Notes: generated by a model from the letters alone, not told the origin. Shown: positions 1 to 12,450, numbered from the stretch's first letter. The stretch: 64,000 nucleotides of DNA from Rutidosis leptorrhynchoides (GCF_046630445.1 NC_092342.1:81704001-81768000), one strand, 5' to 3'. Program-made: numbers and translations.

Positions 1-632
1 CAGTACAATTTCTTGGGCATGTAGTTGATAGTGAAGGAATACATGTCGATCCTATAAAAAATCACCGCTATTCAGAAATTCTTGAGAACTAGTCTTGGAT
101 GAAGCACATAAGCCTAGATATTCTATTTACCCAGGCTCTTTTGGCTGAATTATCTTACAATATCAGCTATCACTCAAGTATTAAGGCTGCACCATTTGAG
201 GCCCCATACGGACGGAAATTTAGATCTCCACTGTAATTAGGTGTAATCTTTGCTTTAACAAAACGTTGACCGAATGGTAATTTTTAGTCAACACTTCTTG
301 TTAATTAAAGTTCATACATTTCACACCTCAAATCTTAAAAAAAGTGTCTTGCTGGTGACACACTTGTTATTCCTTTGGATGATATCCGCATTGATGATAA
401 AATGCATTTCGTTGAAGAACCGATAGAGGTTATGGATCGTGAGCTTAAAGGCTTGAAACAAAGCTCTATTCCTATTGCTAAGATCCGTTGGAATTCATGA
501 AGAGGCCCCGAGTATACCTGGGAACGTGAAGACCAGATGAAGCGGAAATATCCACATCTATTCTCAACCGTTGATGCATCCGAGAAGTCTTCCTGAAACT
601 TAGGGACGAAGTTTAAATTAACAGGGAGGTAC
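1..632 (+). pseudogene. Tekay-like Ty3/gypsy pol remnant (RT end, integrase end, chromodomain tail)
   Basis: Broken 3' end of a plus-strand Ty3/gypsy polyprotein gene. The first 60 bases read as the end of reverse transcriptase (QFLGHVVDSEGI). The frame then jumps, after an internal deletion, to the integrase end at about 150-235 (AAPFEAPYGRKFRSP). After another gap, 330-595 encodes the C-terminal chromodomain-type tail (VEEPIEVMDREL, then RGPEYTWEREDQMK) with an in-frame stop between the two blocks. The order RT, integrase, EYTWERE tail is typical of Tekay/Del chromoviruses. It is followed directly by the polypurine tract (about 601-632) and the 3' LTR. Non-functional: stops, frameshifts and missing RNase H. 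The 5' part lies outside the window. Confidence 0.8.
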
Positions 633-2580
633 TATAACAACCCTCACTTTTCCATTCTGAATTTACTAAATTGCCCTTAGGTTTCATTGTCATATTCTGT
701 GTATTAGCATTAGGGTTGTTATTCAGACATAATAAGTGCCCGGGTAATTAAACGATCTGTAGATTTATACTTGTAATTAATAACCTGAAACCTCAACCTC
801 AGATATTAATTAAAACCCTAATCTTATAACCCTAACCTTAATATTAAATTATGTATATAAACTATATATAATATTAAGTGGTGACAAATTATAAATTAAA
901 AACTAATAAGAACAAAGTAAAAATGTATAAAAGACATGGACTAATAATTAAATGACTAAATAAAAATGTATTTAAATAAATGTAGCATTAATAAAAAATA
1001 AAAAAATATATATATCAAAAAATATATATAGATACAGAATGCCGAAAATAAAATATATATATATATATATATATTACAAATATATAGATAATAATTCGGC
1101 TAATAAAAAAAAGGGGGAGAAGAACTTGATTCTTAAGCAAACTAATCCTAGTCTAATACTAATACCCCTCCTTGATCTTCAAGTAATTCTAGTGGGATTA
1201 GGATTTCCAAAATCTCTATAACTAGCTTCATGTTATTCCTTAATTACACCACACACAAAAATCACAAATTTCTTTCCTTGTATTGTTGCAATTGTCGATA
1301 GCCTTCCAACCTTTTTCCTCTCTTTTTAGTCGACTAATATCTGCAGCAAATCATCCCCATCACAGCTTTTTCTGTCGACCCAAAACAACCCTTCCAAACC
1401 TCCACCTTAGCCGACATCCAAACCCATCCATCACAGCCTCAACAGCCTGCAATTCGTGACCTTCTACAGCCCTTCATGCCTTCTGTTTCTGCTGTAAAAA
1501 CCGTCACCTTAACAGCCTTTTTATTCGACATCCTGCTCTTGTTTTCCTGCTGCAAGTGGCCACATCAAACAGCCTTCAAAGTCAAACCATTGTTGCTGCA
1601 TAGTTGCTGCTGTTTTGCTGTTTCAGTTGAGCCAAATCAGACCCAAAGAACCTTTGTTTGAGTCGTGTTTTCTTGTTGTTCCTGCGTGATCAAAACAGCC
1701 CCACAAGTGCCCATTGTTACTTTGTTTTCTTCTGATTTCCTGCTGTTGCTGTCGAGCCAAAACAGTCCAAGAAATCCATCTGTTTGGGTCGAATTTTGCT
1801 GCTGGTTTCTGTTTTCTGTTGCAGCCCATAATCATCATCTTGTTCTTAGTCTTTATCTTCTTAAGGTATACTAAAAACCCTAGCTCAAACTTGCTTTTAA
1901 TCTATTACTTTTAAGTTGTTTACAAGTATTATGTTATAAGTATTATGTTTATGATTATAAGAACAAGAAGATGAATAATAGTTAAAGATTTTGAACATGA
2001 ATATGTATTTAAGATTGTTAAGTTGAATATAGAATTGTTAATGTGTAAGATAAATAATTTGTTAATGATTATTGAATAAGGTAAAAGTATTATAAAAGAT
2101 AAGATTAAGATTTGTTAACTTTAAAGTTATGGCTAATAGGATTATAATAATGAATAAGTCATGAAATTAGTTATTGGTTAATGATTAAGGTTAAAAGTAT
2201 GATTATAAGAATATGATTATGATATAGTGTATGAATAAATTGATAAGGTTAAAGATTATGATTTTATGTGTTATTGATTAATGAGTTAAATGATGATTAA
2301 TAAGTTACTAGGTTATGAATAATTATTAAGATTATGATTATTAGTAATAAGATTATGTTTGTCAAATTAAAAGTATTAGATTAAGTTATGAACTAGTAAT
2401 AAAATTTAGTATGAATATAAGTTGATCATGATTGTTGTTATAAAGTTAATTAAAATAGATAAAAGTTTATAGATATGAGGAACATGATTATAATAAAAGA
2501 TTATGAGTGTGTATATGTATGTGTATATATGTATGTATATGTACGTGTGTATGTATGTATGAGTGTGTATATGTATCATG

Positions 2581-2584
<4 letters not shown>

Positions 2585-2642
<58 letters not shown>
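2585..2642. repeat. (TA)n microsatellite
   Basis: Near-perfect TA dinucleotide run inside the long LTR, preceded by an imperfect GTATATGTATG tract from about 2505. It is self-complementary and probably length-variable. Confidence 0.95.
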
Positions 2643-2645
<3 letters not shown>

Positions 2646-2941
2646 ATAAGAGATTACAAAGATGATAAGTAGTATTATGTATATATATATATATGTACCA
2701 TCTTTATACTAACGTATATGTAACACATACATATAATATATACATATATATCAAATAGCTTTAAACACATATATGTATAATAATAATAAAGAATATATAT
2801 GTATGTATCATATAGGTGTATTTATATATAACACATATAATGATAAGATTACATAATGGTTGATTAACTAGATAATAATGCTATTATTATAACTTATAAA
2901 CTTATCTATATAGTAACACTTAATTACACTAAGTATATTAT

Positions 2942-3074
<133 letters not shown>

Positions 3075-4309
3075 TAAGTACATCAATAATCTGTTATGTG
3101 TATACACCTATAACGTGAAGGTTATAATTAAAGATAACGTACAAAGACTACAAACATCACCGCTACTTGTGGCCTAGGGTGATCCTTGTTGCCTTATGGG
3201 AACCACTTGTGGATTTCGAATGCCATGACTTAGATTCTGGTCAAGAATCCTGGGCGCCCGGTAACAACAGATCATTCGAGTGACTTGCATGATAGCAACG
3301 AAGTTTGGGCAAGATTGTACAACATCTTTGTTAAGAATTATAACCCAAACTTCTTAAACTAGAAGCTTACTATAAGTGGAAGCTTTCCATAAATAGTAGG
3401 TTTCCAAAAATAGAAACTTTTGATAATAGGAACTTTTTTCGAAAACCGTCACTGTTAATATAGTTTGCTATATTAATAAACTTACTTTATTTTTGTAAGA
3501 CATTAACTAATCAACGGTTATATCTCTAGGTTGAGATCTCCGATTACATACTCCGTTCATACTACTTGCGTGGAATTTCTTACTTGCTACTAAGGTGAAC
3601 TTCATAGCCCCACTTTTTAACTTTATCTATTACTTATTTTACAACTTTTGGGGTGAGACACATGCTTGCTTTTAAATGATTTAAAATTTAGACACAAGTA
3701 CCTAAACTATTTGATATGCAACTTCGTGAGACTTTTGTTAACTTGTATTGATTATATCTTTACATGCAAATTCCTGCCATAATATCGTTAATTGATGGAA
3801 TTGAAATATTGCAAGCTTAATTATTGTGAGTAGGCCTATTGAGAGTGATGTCTCTACCCATTGGCGTGGTCATCAAGGGGGTACATAATAATGATTGCCG
3901 ACACCCGTACAGCGTCAGGGGTTAATGTTTAGTTCGATATTATAACTCATGACATATTGAATATTTTGATGTTTTGAACTAAATCTTGTGGTCTAAAACT
4001 TATTATGATTGTTAAACCTATGAGGTTCACTCAACCATTGTGTTGACGTTTTAAGCATGTTTGTCTCAGGTGAAGATTAGCTTGTGTGCTGCCCTATGAT
4101 GCTTAGTTAGCTGTTGCATTGGAGTCCACATATTAGACTTATCATTTGTTACTTACATATGAATTTCATTATGTAAAACATTATTATGTTTCCGCTGCAA
4201 ATTCAAATTTTGTTATAAAACGTCTCATTTAGAGTCGTTCTCGTTTATATATATTTGTGTTGTAATATTGTGAAGTCATATTTCCCCGGCCCTATTTGGG
4301 GGTATGACA

Positions 4310-6653
4310 ATAGTATTACCTTGCAAGCACTCAGATCATTGTTCGATCATCTTGAGAAATCAAATTAACGACTTTGGACCCAAACCAACTAAAGTTTTCA
4401 ATGCGTGGTTTAATTTGAAGGGTGTAGATGATATAGTTACTAACACGTGGAACACCAGTATCTCTACTATCCGACCCGACTGTGCATTCAGAAACAAGAT
4501 GAAAATGGTTAGATTGGCTCTTAAAAAGTGGTGTGGGTCAGAACTTGGTAACCTTGATGACGTCATACGTACTATAGCAAAATCAGTCGAAGAATGGGAT
4601 AAGCTTGCTGAAACCAGATCACTTTCGGATCACGAGAGAAGCAAGTGGCTGCAAGAAAGGAAAAAATGGTTAGAAAAGGAGAAGGTTAAATCAAATATGA
4701 TGAAACAAAAGGCGAGAGTCAAATGGATTCTCGAAGGCGATGAAAATTCCAAGTATTTTCATAATTTTATCAAGCGTCGCAACAACAAAAACGCGCGTTG
4801 TGGAATATCAATAAATGGAGTCTGGACCGAGGATCCCAAGGCAATCAAAGATGAGGTATTTAGATATTATTCTAGTCTTTTTAAACGTTGTGATACTAAT
4901 AATGCAAGTTCGCTCAACTTCAACCAGGCAATTAAATCAAAACGATAATGATATTCTTGAAGCTCCTTTCTCTGAATTAGAAGTGTGTAATGCTATTCAA
5001 ACTTGCGGTAGTTCTAAAGCTCCGGTCCCCGATGGATTTAACATAAAATTTTACAAAAAATACTTTCGGCTCATCAAGGAGGATTTGTTAAAAGCATTAA
5101 ATTGGTTACGAAACAACTGTGAAATTTCGAGGGGTTGTAACGCATCTTTTACTACTCTTATTCCTAAAAAACAAAATCCGATTGCATTAGGTGATTACCG
5201 TCCCATCAATCTCATCGGCAGCTATTATAAAATATTAACCAAGATTCTTTCATTGCGCTTGTAAAAGGTTATTCATAAGGTCATCGGGATCGAACAAAGT
5301 GGATTCCTAAAAATCAGGAGCATACTCGGCAGTGTTTTAATTACTAACGAAAGCATTGACTACCTAAGATTCCAAAATAAGAAGTTTTCATATTCAAGGT
5401 CGATTTCGAGAAAGCGTTTGATTGTATCAATTGGGATTTTCTTATTGAAACAATGTGGTGTATGGGGTTCAGTAGCAAATGGTTAAGGTGGATCAGGGAA
5501 TGTCTCGAATCGGCATCTATTTCAATTCTTGTCAACGGTTCCCCAATCCTAAACGAGGTGTACGCCAATGGGATCCGATCTCTCCTTTCCTTTTCATAAT
5601 TGCGGCAGAAGGGCTTAACATTCTTATTTAGCGTGCTATTTCGATAGGAATGCTCAAAGGTATTGAAGTGGGAGGCGATAATGTTCTTATTTCACACCTC
5701 CAGTACACTGATGATACTATATTCTTTTAGGGATTGGAGACGGAGAAACATATCTAACACAATGAAATTACTTAAGTGCTTCGAAGATCTCTTGGGATTA
5801 AAGATCAATTTTCATAAAAGTGATATTTTTGGTATTGGTGTTTCTAGGAGTGAAATTGAGACAACTGCTCTCAAATGCGGTTGTATGCCGGGGTATTTCC
5901 CATTCACTTATTTGGGTCTACCCATTGGGGTCAAGATGCGAACCGCTTCTTTTTGGCAACCTGTTATTGATAAAATAAAAAAGAGGCTTTCGGACTGGGA
6001 GGCTAATTCGCTGTCATTCGGGGGTAGATTAACATTGGTCAAGTCTGTTCTTAGTAGCATCCCTCTTTATTTCTTCGCGCTATACCGGGCACCTGTAAGT
6101 ATCATTAAAACCCTCGAATCTTTCCGTAAATCATTTTTTTGGGGGGGTTTCCGATCGGTTAAAAAACTTAACTAGATAAAATGGAACCAAACTATTTTAC
6201 CTTATGAATTTAGTGGCTTAAACATTGGGTCATTATTTGCAAAAAATCTCGCACTTTTGGGTAAATGGGCTTGGCTTTTTAAAACAAGCACAAGTGCTTT
6301 ATGGGGCAAAGTTATATCTAGCCTATATGGTAGAGAGGGGTGGGTTTCCTTGTCTGCGTGCAGGTTAGGTCGATCAAAAACAACCTGGATCAATATTACA
6401 AAGGCTGTTGCTGCCATCGAGGGGTATGGTATCGAGTTCTCTAATTCATTCTCAAGAAAGCTTGGAGACGGGGCTTGCATTCAATTCTGGAATGATTGCT
6501 GGATCGGTGACACTTGTCTTAAAGATCAATTCAAGTGGCAATATCACCTGGAAGATAACAAACTGGCCACGGTCAAGGATCGTCTCAATTATTCATCCAC
6601 TAACACGTGGGCCTGGAATTCAGACTCGAATGGCATTTTTTCTACTAAGAAGC
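4310..6653 (+). pseudogene. LINE ORF2 remnant: endonuclease tail, reverse transcriptase
   Basis: Coding remnant of an L1-type ORF2. In order: endonuclease end (SDHCSIIL, 4328-4350); a linker with KVFNAWF; RT block 1 at about 5015 reading KAPVPDGFN (family consensus has KAPGPDGF, so G is changed to V); DYRPINLI at about 5190; FKVDFEKAFD at about 5395; DPISPFLFIIAAEGL at about 5575; catalytic box QYTDD at about 5701 (usually F/YADD); and the L1 thumb region with TYLGLPIG at about 5910. Frameshifts fall near 4930, 5260-5395 and 5560, and stops near 5262, 5630, 5730 and 6175. It cannot make an active enzyme. Confidence 0.88.
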
Positions 6654-8053
6654 TGATACGCTTTAGACACACGTAATCTTATTATAATATGATTATGAAT
6701 TCGTCCATAGAGAGCAGCGTTTAAGATTCAAACAACAAATAATTATTCTAAGATTTGGGGGTTTTTGTTTTGAAATTAAGTAAACTAAAAACAGTAGCTA
6801 AAGTAAAATAACGAATCCGCCAGATAAGAGAGGCAGTGTCCACTTTAATGATCAACAAATGACTAGGATAGTTCGTTTTATTAAAACCGTTTATTTAAGG
6901 TCTAGGTAATTAGTTCATATCGGTCTCACGAAATCAATGAACTAAAGGCATAATGAATTCAATTTACTCACATAAATTATCATTCAGTGGTCCAAATTAC
7001 CATGTAAAATTAATATAGACTTTCTCTTGGTTAAACTCACGTAAAACCTAGGCTAATGGGATCACTCGGAAAATCCTACACAATTGTGTTATCATAGTAT
7101 CAACTTAATCACCAATTGCACTCACATACAATTGTCTAGACCTAAAAGATGAAGTACAGGCATATGAATATTGATAAACTCACATAAACCAAATTCAATA
7201 ACCTGTATAATTAAATAAACGATATATAGATGAACACAACAATGGATCTTTCAAGGAAGCACAATTAATTAAACATAAAAACCTTAATAAATCAAGAGCT
7301 AGAACAATCCATAATCATAAGTCTTACATCAAGTGGACACAATTAAGATTTAGCCTAACATAGCAAAAGAAAGAACAAAATAACAATTGGAACGAGTAGT
7401 ATTCATCATAAAATTACTAAAACAATGAAACACTAGAGTACCACTGTTTATTAGATGATCCAATCTTTAACCTTGATGTTATTATCTTCAAAATTGGTGA
7501 AGAATGGCTCTTAAACCTCTAAAAACGACCCTTCTATCCTCTGGATTCGTCCCCCTGATTAGGGGTTTATTAGGGGTATTTATAGGTGAAATTTCAGACC
7601 CTAATCCTCGCCCGCATCGCGAGCGCGACCCTTGCATCGCGACCGCGATATGCAGCTATTCTGAAATATGGTCGACCTGCCAAGGTATCACGGCCGCGAC
7701 CTACCCTTCGCGACCGCGATGTGCACAACCTCTTAACATCAGATCCAAATCTTGATTATCGTAGAGCTCTGAGTTACGGACGTCTGGGCTTTGGATTCAC
7801 TTTTTTCGAGTCCGTATGCTCAAGTTATGGCCAAAACCGTGGAGACGCGCAAACCAGAATTTGAACCTTCTTCAACAATCATCTTTTAGCACCAAAACTC
7901 TCGTAAACCACCAAGATACTTCCAAAACATCACTTGAACCAAAAAGCGATAAACTTCATAAAAACCTCACAATATCTTCAAAATATATCACGAAATGAAT
8001 ATGAAGCGAACCTCATACCGCAATATAAAGTATGTATAAATGTGGCGATATCA
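6654..8053 (-). mobile_element. Solo LTR, 1.4 kb, with perfect 5-bp target duplication
   Basis: The LINE reading frame is interrupted cleanly here. The insert starts TGATACGC and ends GCGATATCA, giving TGATA/TATCA inverted ends. It is flanked by GAAGC at 6649-6653 and 8054-8058. Size, TG...CA ends and a 5-bp duplication make it a solo LTR left after LTR-LTR recombination. The minus orientation is inferred: on that strand a GC-rich repeated module (7607-7722) is followed by CTATAAATAC (7576-7585) and a C-rich start region, the same order as in the Athila-like LTR here. The TGATA start also matches that element. No protein is encoded; short ORFs at 7504-7998 are not supported. Confidence 0.88.
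7576..7722 (-). promoter_or_regulatory. Probable U3 core promoter: GC-rich repeats plus TATA box
   Basis: On the minus strand, several GC-rich blocks built on TCGCG[AG]NCGCGA (for example TCGCGGTCGCGA) lie between 7722 and 7607, repeated at irregular spacing. About 20-30 bp downstream is CTATAAATAC (7585-7576), a good TATA box. The blocks stand out sharply from the AT-rich LTR. The role as promoter is inferred from position. Confidence 0.5.
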
Positions 8054-8058
8054 GAAGC

Positions 8059-8645
8059 TTACCTCCATCATCGACTTAAAGAAGCTTCAGCCTGGTTCGC
8101 ATGCTATACCTTCGTTGTGCAATACCTCTGTTCCATTAAAAGTCAGCATTTTCACGTGGAGAGCTAGTCTACTCCGTCTTCCCGTGCGCATAGAACTGGA
8201 CAAAAGAGGTTTAGATCTCGACACTATTCGTTGTCCATTGTGTGATGACGATCTAGAATCGGTGGATCATATCCTTTGTAATTGCAAACATTCTAAAGTT
8301 GTTTGGGACAAGTTCTTAACTTGGTAGGGCTGCGCAAACATCTCAATTGACAATGTGGTGAATGCTTTTTCTGACGACAATCAATCTATCAATTCACGTT
8401 CGGGAAAACGCATTTGGCAAGGATCAAAATGGGTTTGTGGTTACATCATTTGGAAAAATCGAAACAACAAAATCTGCCGCAAAGCTAAATGGGATACGGC
8501 ATCGATATTGAGTGACATTCAACTTAAAAGTTTCCAATGGATTTCGAAAAGATTCAAGAATTCGAACATCGATTGGCATCAATGGCTCATCAGTCCGGGA
8601 TTTTATGTTTCGTCTTCTAATAATCGTGTGGGTGTTGGCTAGATA
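8059..8645 (+). pseudogene. LINE ORF2 3' end (zf-RVT domain)
   Basis: Continuation of the LINE reading frame after the solo LTR. VPLKVSIFTWRA, then a zinc-binding zf-RVT block with CPLCDDD...VDHILCNC, at about 8130-8300. Next come a stop at about 8325 (W followed by TAG) and the conserved C-terminal stretch with GYIIWKNRN and SFQWISKR, ending at about 8640. zf-RVT is a family hallmark of plant LINE ORF2 C-termini. The break with the upstream half falls exactly at the solo-LTR insertion. Confidence 0.85.
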
Positions 8646-8715
8646 CATGTCATGTTTACCTCATCATTGTAAATTTTTGCTATAATATTGGTTTATAGTT
8701 TAGATTGTATATAGG

Positions 8716-8937
8716 CAGGGGCGAAGACAAGGGGGGGACTGAGGGGTGCTCAACCTCCCCCAAAGCCTAACCAAGACCCAAGTTTCAATTGTATTAGTAT
8801 GTCTAAATAATTGTAAGCATCCCTCAAAGCCGAAGTCTGAATTATAAATATTATGTCCAAAATATGTAATTTAAATGACCTAAGTTTTCAAATCTCATAT
8901 AAGCCCCTCTCATATGTAAATCCTGGCTTCGCCTTTG
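8716..8937. mobile_element. hAT-type MITE, 222 bp
   Basis: Short non-coding insert with imperfect terminal inverted repeats: CAGGGGCGAAGACA at the left and, on the opposite strand, CAAAGGCGAAGCCA at the right. It is flanked by a perfect 8-bp duplication TATATAGG at 8708-8715 and 8938-8945. An 8-bp duplication with CAGGGGCG-like ends is characteristic of hAT elements. It sits in the LINE 3' UTR, so it is younger than the LINE. No transposase, so it moved in trans. Confidence 0.85.
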
Positions 8938-9039
8938 TATATAGGGTGCGAATATGTTGGACATTGTACTCGTTTGATGATTAATGAATATGAAGTTTTG
9001 CTTTTCAAAAAAAAAAAATATTTATAAAAAAAAAAAAAT

Positions 9040-10223
9040 TACAAATGAATAAATTGCATACATTTCATGCAATATGCTAAAGAATCTTCTTTATCTGATG
9101 GAATTCAAAAGATTTACCAGTTTTGTAAAAGTTTACGAGCATTATCTGATGGAATTCATATTCTAATTTCATAATATTCCTACGAATTCTTCACACCAAA
9201 CAACACCCCAATTCTTTCTTCATGAATTAACATGCACACCGTATTTAGCATGCAACTATGGAAGATCGTATTGCACAATTTGCACATAACACGAAATACA
9301 TTGTTTGCCACACTCAATTAGCACATCTAATTTATCCAAAACTTCCATCATCAAAGATAGCTACACCAAATATGCTGATTTACAATTTAAATCCTCACCA
9401 TTTTAATGATACGATTGTTTTTTTTTTTTTCTTAAATGTGAATATAATGCAAGGGCAGTGTATCAAACTAACCCAAGAAACATCAATACATCATGAATAC
9501 AAGAAACATGATACGATTGTTAATTTGTGATATTTCAGTATTTTAAGACTACTCCCAACCCTTCCCGCCCTCACAACTTCAGTTTTTTAAAAATCTACTA
9601 ATAAAAAGAAACATGTCATAGTTAAAGTTACATTCGTACCCTTTTATATGTCACAATTGATCTACTAAATGGTAAGATTCCATATAATCAATATGGCATT
9701 CATTAAATTTTGTTTGGTTGTTTCTTTATAGAAAACAAAAAGATCAGGACGGACCTACAATAATCATGTTAGGTTTCTCTTTACTCTTTACAGCTGACCA
9801 TTATACAGTCTCAAAGAATATTGGTTAAAAGAAACATCTCATGGTTTTAATGAAACCAACCATGTGTTTCATAATATCTTAATCTGCCAAATCTAATTAT
9901 GCATCTTATCATGTTCCTTCTGGTATAGCTTACTTAGAACACTTGTACTTCCCGCTTAACTACTTGTACCACATGAACACAAAATCAAAAGTTCAAATAT
10001 TTACAATACTAAACTAGTACTTTCATTGATAATCTTTTTATCTTTTTCTTTGCATATACTACAAGTTATTTATCATACAACTCCACATACACTGAAGTAA
10101 ACAAACAAACAAATAAAAATTCCCTAAATCCTACCCGTCTAAACCAGCACAACACCTGAAAGTAAAAGTCAAAGTCAACACACAAACAAAACCCATAAAC
10201 ATGATTAACCCAACCTAAACATC
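9040..10223. other. Intergenic: 3' flank of the kinase gene, no gene recognised
   Basis: AT-rich sequence between the LINE tail and the stop codon of the minus-strand kinase gene. It must contain that gene's 3' UTR and polyadenylation region in its right part. A 90-codon ORF at 9258-9530 shows no recognisable domain and contains a poly-T-encoded phenylalanine run, so I do not support it. Confidence 0.6.
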
Positions 10224-12050
10224 TCAAAACTGGCAAGAAGTACCCAACCTCTGTCTCTGCCTTTGCACCAATGCACCCGATTTTCGCTGCGCGAAAACCG
10301 GGCCCATCAGCTCCTTAAACTTTTCTAAAAACACACCCCATTCCTCATCGTTCATGTCCGATAACTTAACGAACGTAGCACTCGCTGGTAACTGCTCACC
10401 CGCACTTCGATGCCCAGCCGACGAGTCACCTAAACTCAAGTTTTTCTTGAGCGACGTTGTTATATTGGAAGCCGAAGGTACTCTTTCCGGTACATAATGT
10501 ACATCTTTTTCTTCACTTTCACCTTCTTCTTCTTCAATTGTTTCTTCAAGTTTAGAAAGAGGGTTTCTCCCGGGCCCGAAATTGAACCGTAGAATCGGGT
10601 TTATGGAACTCGCACAATCATCATAGTCGATTTCGAACTGAAAACCGTCTTCGTGCACTTGAGTTCTCGGAGATATCACAAACGGGTCCCGTTCTCTTTC
10701 GGCTAACACTCGTTTTGCCTCGATGCACAAAGCCTCGAGCTCGCTCGGTTCCTCTTCACCGCGACGAAATTCACGGCTCATCATCTCACCGATCTCACCC
10801 AAACACAAACCATAAGCCGCAGCTTCTTTAAGAAAAATGGTGCATAGGGTTAGAACACGAAGACAAGCTTCACGGATCATAGGAAGCTCGTTTCTAAGCA
10901 TCGATGAGTCACGAAACGGGTCAAGTTTTTCAATGTACTCGAGCTCGTCTTCTGAAAACGGGATCGAAGCTTGTGGCCAATGAATCCACTCGAAATACGG
11001 ATCCTCTAAACTTTCCGGCAAGCATAGACCATGGTCAATGGGTATAAGTTCAACTTGTTGACCAAAATTTCCATAATTGTTAACTTTTTTCACAAGCAGA
11101 TTCCCCGCGTGACGGTCCGTGTTAAAAATCCTAATATCTAATATACCAATACGATGAACGGAAGACACTGGAAAACTCGACGTTCCATGATCACTCGCAT
11201 CAAAATCATGATCCATAAACTTCTGAAACGAAGCGATTTTACTATAATGTTTTTTCCTAGCGTTATTATTATTCCCGCTTACACCATCATTAACATTAAA
11301 TATCGAGTGCGTAATTTTCACTAATGCAGTAGGAGGTACATTAGCAAAATGATCATAATCAAGAAGGTAAGCAGCAACCTCACGAAAACCCGTTTCACCT
11401 ACACGAACCGACCGTTTCAGCCCTGGTTGACCCAGAGTTTTACCCACAAACCCTTTCGGGTTATTGGGCGCAAAAGGCTCCTCATCAGTCGGTTTCACAA
11501 TCGCCACTCTCTCACCCCTACTGTTCCTAAAATAATACGCACCTCCTAAACCACCGTTAACCGGGACGGGGTCCACCCCGTTCTTCAACGCCAACACAAT
11601 CTCATTAACAATCTCTTTCGTCCGCACAAAACTACTCGAATGACCCAAAATCTCAATGGGCCCACTACGATCCCTCTGTTGTATATCCCGACCCGAAGGA
11701 GACAAACATGGGGTCGAAGAGCTTCTATGCATATGACTCCTAGTCAAAAGAAGCGGCGAATCGTTACGAATGGCGCTAAGATCATTCTTCAACACCATAT
11801 CACCAAAACTTAAAGAACTTTCTTCAATCGGAACATTTAAAGCAATCTGTAACCGTCGTTTCACCATATGCGCGTTGTCGTTTCGATCTAAATCCATTCC
11901 TAAAACGCAGCCCGTTTCCGTCTGAACAAAAACTCGTCTCCTACCCGTACTTTTTCGATCGTTTCCATGATACTCCCTACCTACCGGAGTCTTAAAAACC
12001 GATACCGCCATTTGTGTTTGAACCGGACTTGTGTCAAAGTTACTAGACAT
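10224..12050 (-). CDS. PI4KG: Phosphatidylinositol 4-kinase gamma (gamma 5/7-like)
   Basis: Intact intronless 608-residue coding region, the only clear host gene here. An N-terminal ubiquitin-like segment (about 37-105, starting GRRRVFVQTETG) precedes a PI3/PI4-kinase-type catalytic domain (about 160-450). Visible catalytic features are the ATP-site lysine in VAIVKP (K186), catalytic loop NTDRHAGN (310-317) and the DHG metal-binding motif in PIDHGLCLP (339-341). An acidic stretch (501-515) and a conserved C-terminal block (DMNDEEWGVFLEKF, 565-578) follow. Plant type II gamma PI4-kinases are annotated as making PI4P, though several members act mainly as protein kinases. Length and the N-terminus (PVQTQMAVSVFKTP) fit the gamma 5/6/7 subgroup; which paralogue is uncertain. 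ATG at 12050 is chosen because family similarity begins there. The frame is open throughout and GC is higher than in the flanks, suggesting it is functional. Confidence 0.95.
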   Translation of the reverse strand: MSSNFDTSPVQTQMAVSVFKTPVGREYHGNDRKSTGRRRVFVQTETGCVLGMDLDRNDNAHMVKRRLQIALNVPIEESSLSFGDMVLKNDLSAIRNDSPLLLTRSHMHRSSSTPCLSPSGRDIQQRDRSGPIEILGHSSSFVRTKEIVNEIVLALKNGVDPVPVNGGLGGAYYFRNSRGERVAIVKPTDEEPFAPNNPKGFVGKTLGQPGLKRSVRVGETGFREVAAYLLDYDHFANVPPTALVKITHSIFNVNDGVSGNNNNARKKHYSKIASFQKFMDHDFDASDHGTSSFPVSSVHRIGILDIRIFNTDRHAGNLLVKKVNNYGNFGQQVELIPIDHGLCLPESLEDPYFEWIHWPQASIPFSEDELEYIEKLDPFRDSSMLRNELPMIREACLRVLTLCTIFLKEAAAYGLCLGEIGEMMSREFRRGEEEPSELEALCIEAKRVLAERERDPFVISPRTQVHEDGFQFEIDYDDCASSINPILRFNFGPGRNPLSKLEETIEEEEGESEEKDVHYVPERVPSASNITTSLKKNLSLGDSSAGHRSAGEQLPASATFVKLSDMNDEEWGVFLEKFKELMGPVFAQRKSGALVQRQRQRLGTSCQF

Positions 12051-12146
12051 TAACCAGAGTTACAAACTAAACGTGCTTTACAGTGTTGTACGGTACAATC
12101 CACGTAACAAACTGAATCGAATCTGATCAGTGCAGTTTCTCCTAAT

Positions 12147-12450
12147 CTGTACACAATAACATCCACAAGCAACAATATACAAATCTATTAGAGCCGTACA
12201 TAGTAAGTTACAATTTCAGAAATTTATATTTATATTTTATATATTTATATAATATAATAAAGTTTACACAAAAGGTATAACATTCATAGCTGAAAACAGG
12301 TCAACGGTCAACATAAGCTCTGTTTAATATACTTGTTACTACAAGCTTACTAGATCTATAAAGATAAAGCGAATAAAATGATATATACAGTATATATGTA
12401 TATATGTATATATATGATAAATACACCATAAGCTAAGTAAAAAAGCTAAC
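12147..12450 (-). other. Predicted 5' UTR intron of the PI4K gamma gene
   Basis: On the minus strand a donor CAG|GTTAGC (12450) and an acceptor TTGTGTACAG (ending 12147) bracket 304 bases rich in A/T, about 100 bp upstream of the ATG. Intronless PI4K gamma coding regions commonly have such a leader intron. Inferred from splice signals only. Confidence 0.45.

Larger units (their letters stand above)
4310..9021 (+). mobile_element. L1-type LINE, 5'-truncated, with two later insertions
   Basis: Non-LTR retrotransposon on the plus strand. Its 5' side is cut by the LTR ending at 4309, so ORF1 and most of the endonuclease are absent. ORF2 sequence runs from an endonuclease tail (SDHC, 4330) through reverse transcriptase and the zf-RVT end to a stop near 8640. 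The 3' UTR ends in an A-rich tail at about 9009-9039. A 1.4-kb solo LTR interrupts it at 6654-8053 and a 222-bp MITE at 8716-8937. This gives a relative order: LINE first, then the others. No target duplication can be checked because the 5' end is missing. Confidence 0.85.

Noticed and set aside
1476-1914. Overlapping ORFs with Ser/Cys/Leu-rich products
   Set aside because: They lie inside an LTR, overlap on both strands, and show only low-complexity CTGCTG-type sequence.
7504-7998. Three overlapping plus ORFs
   Set aside because: They fall inside the solo LTR over its GC-rich promoter repeats; no domain.
9258-9530. 90-codon plus ORF near the kinase gene
   Set aside because: Contains a poly-T-encoded Phe run, no domain, and lies in AT-rich intergenic DNA.
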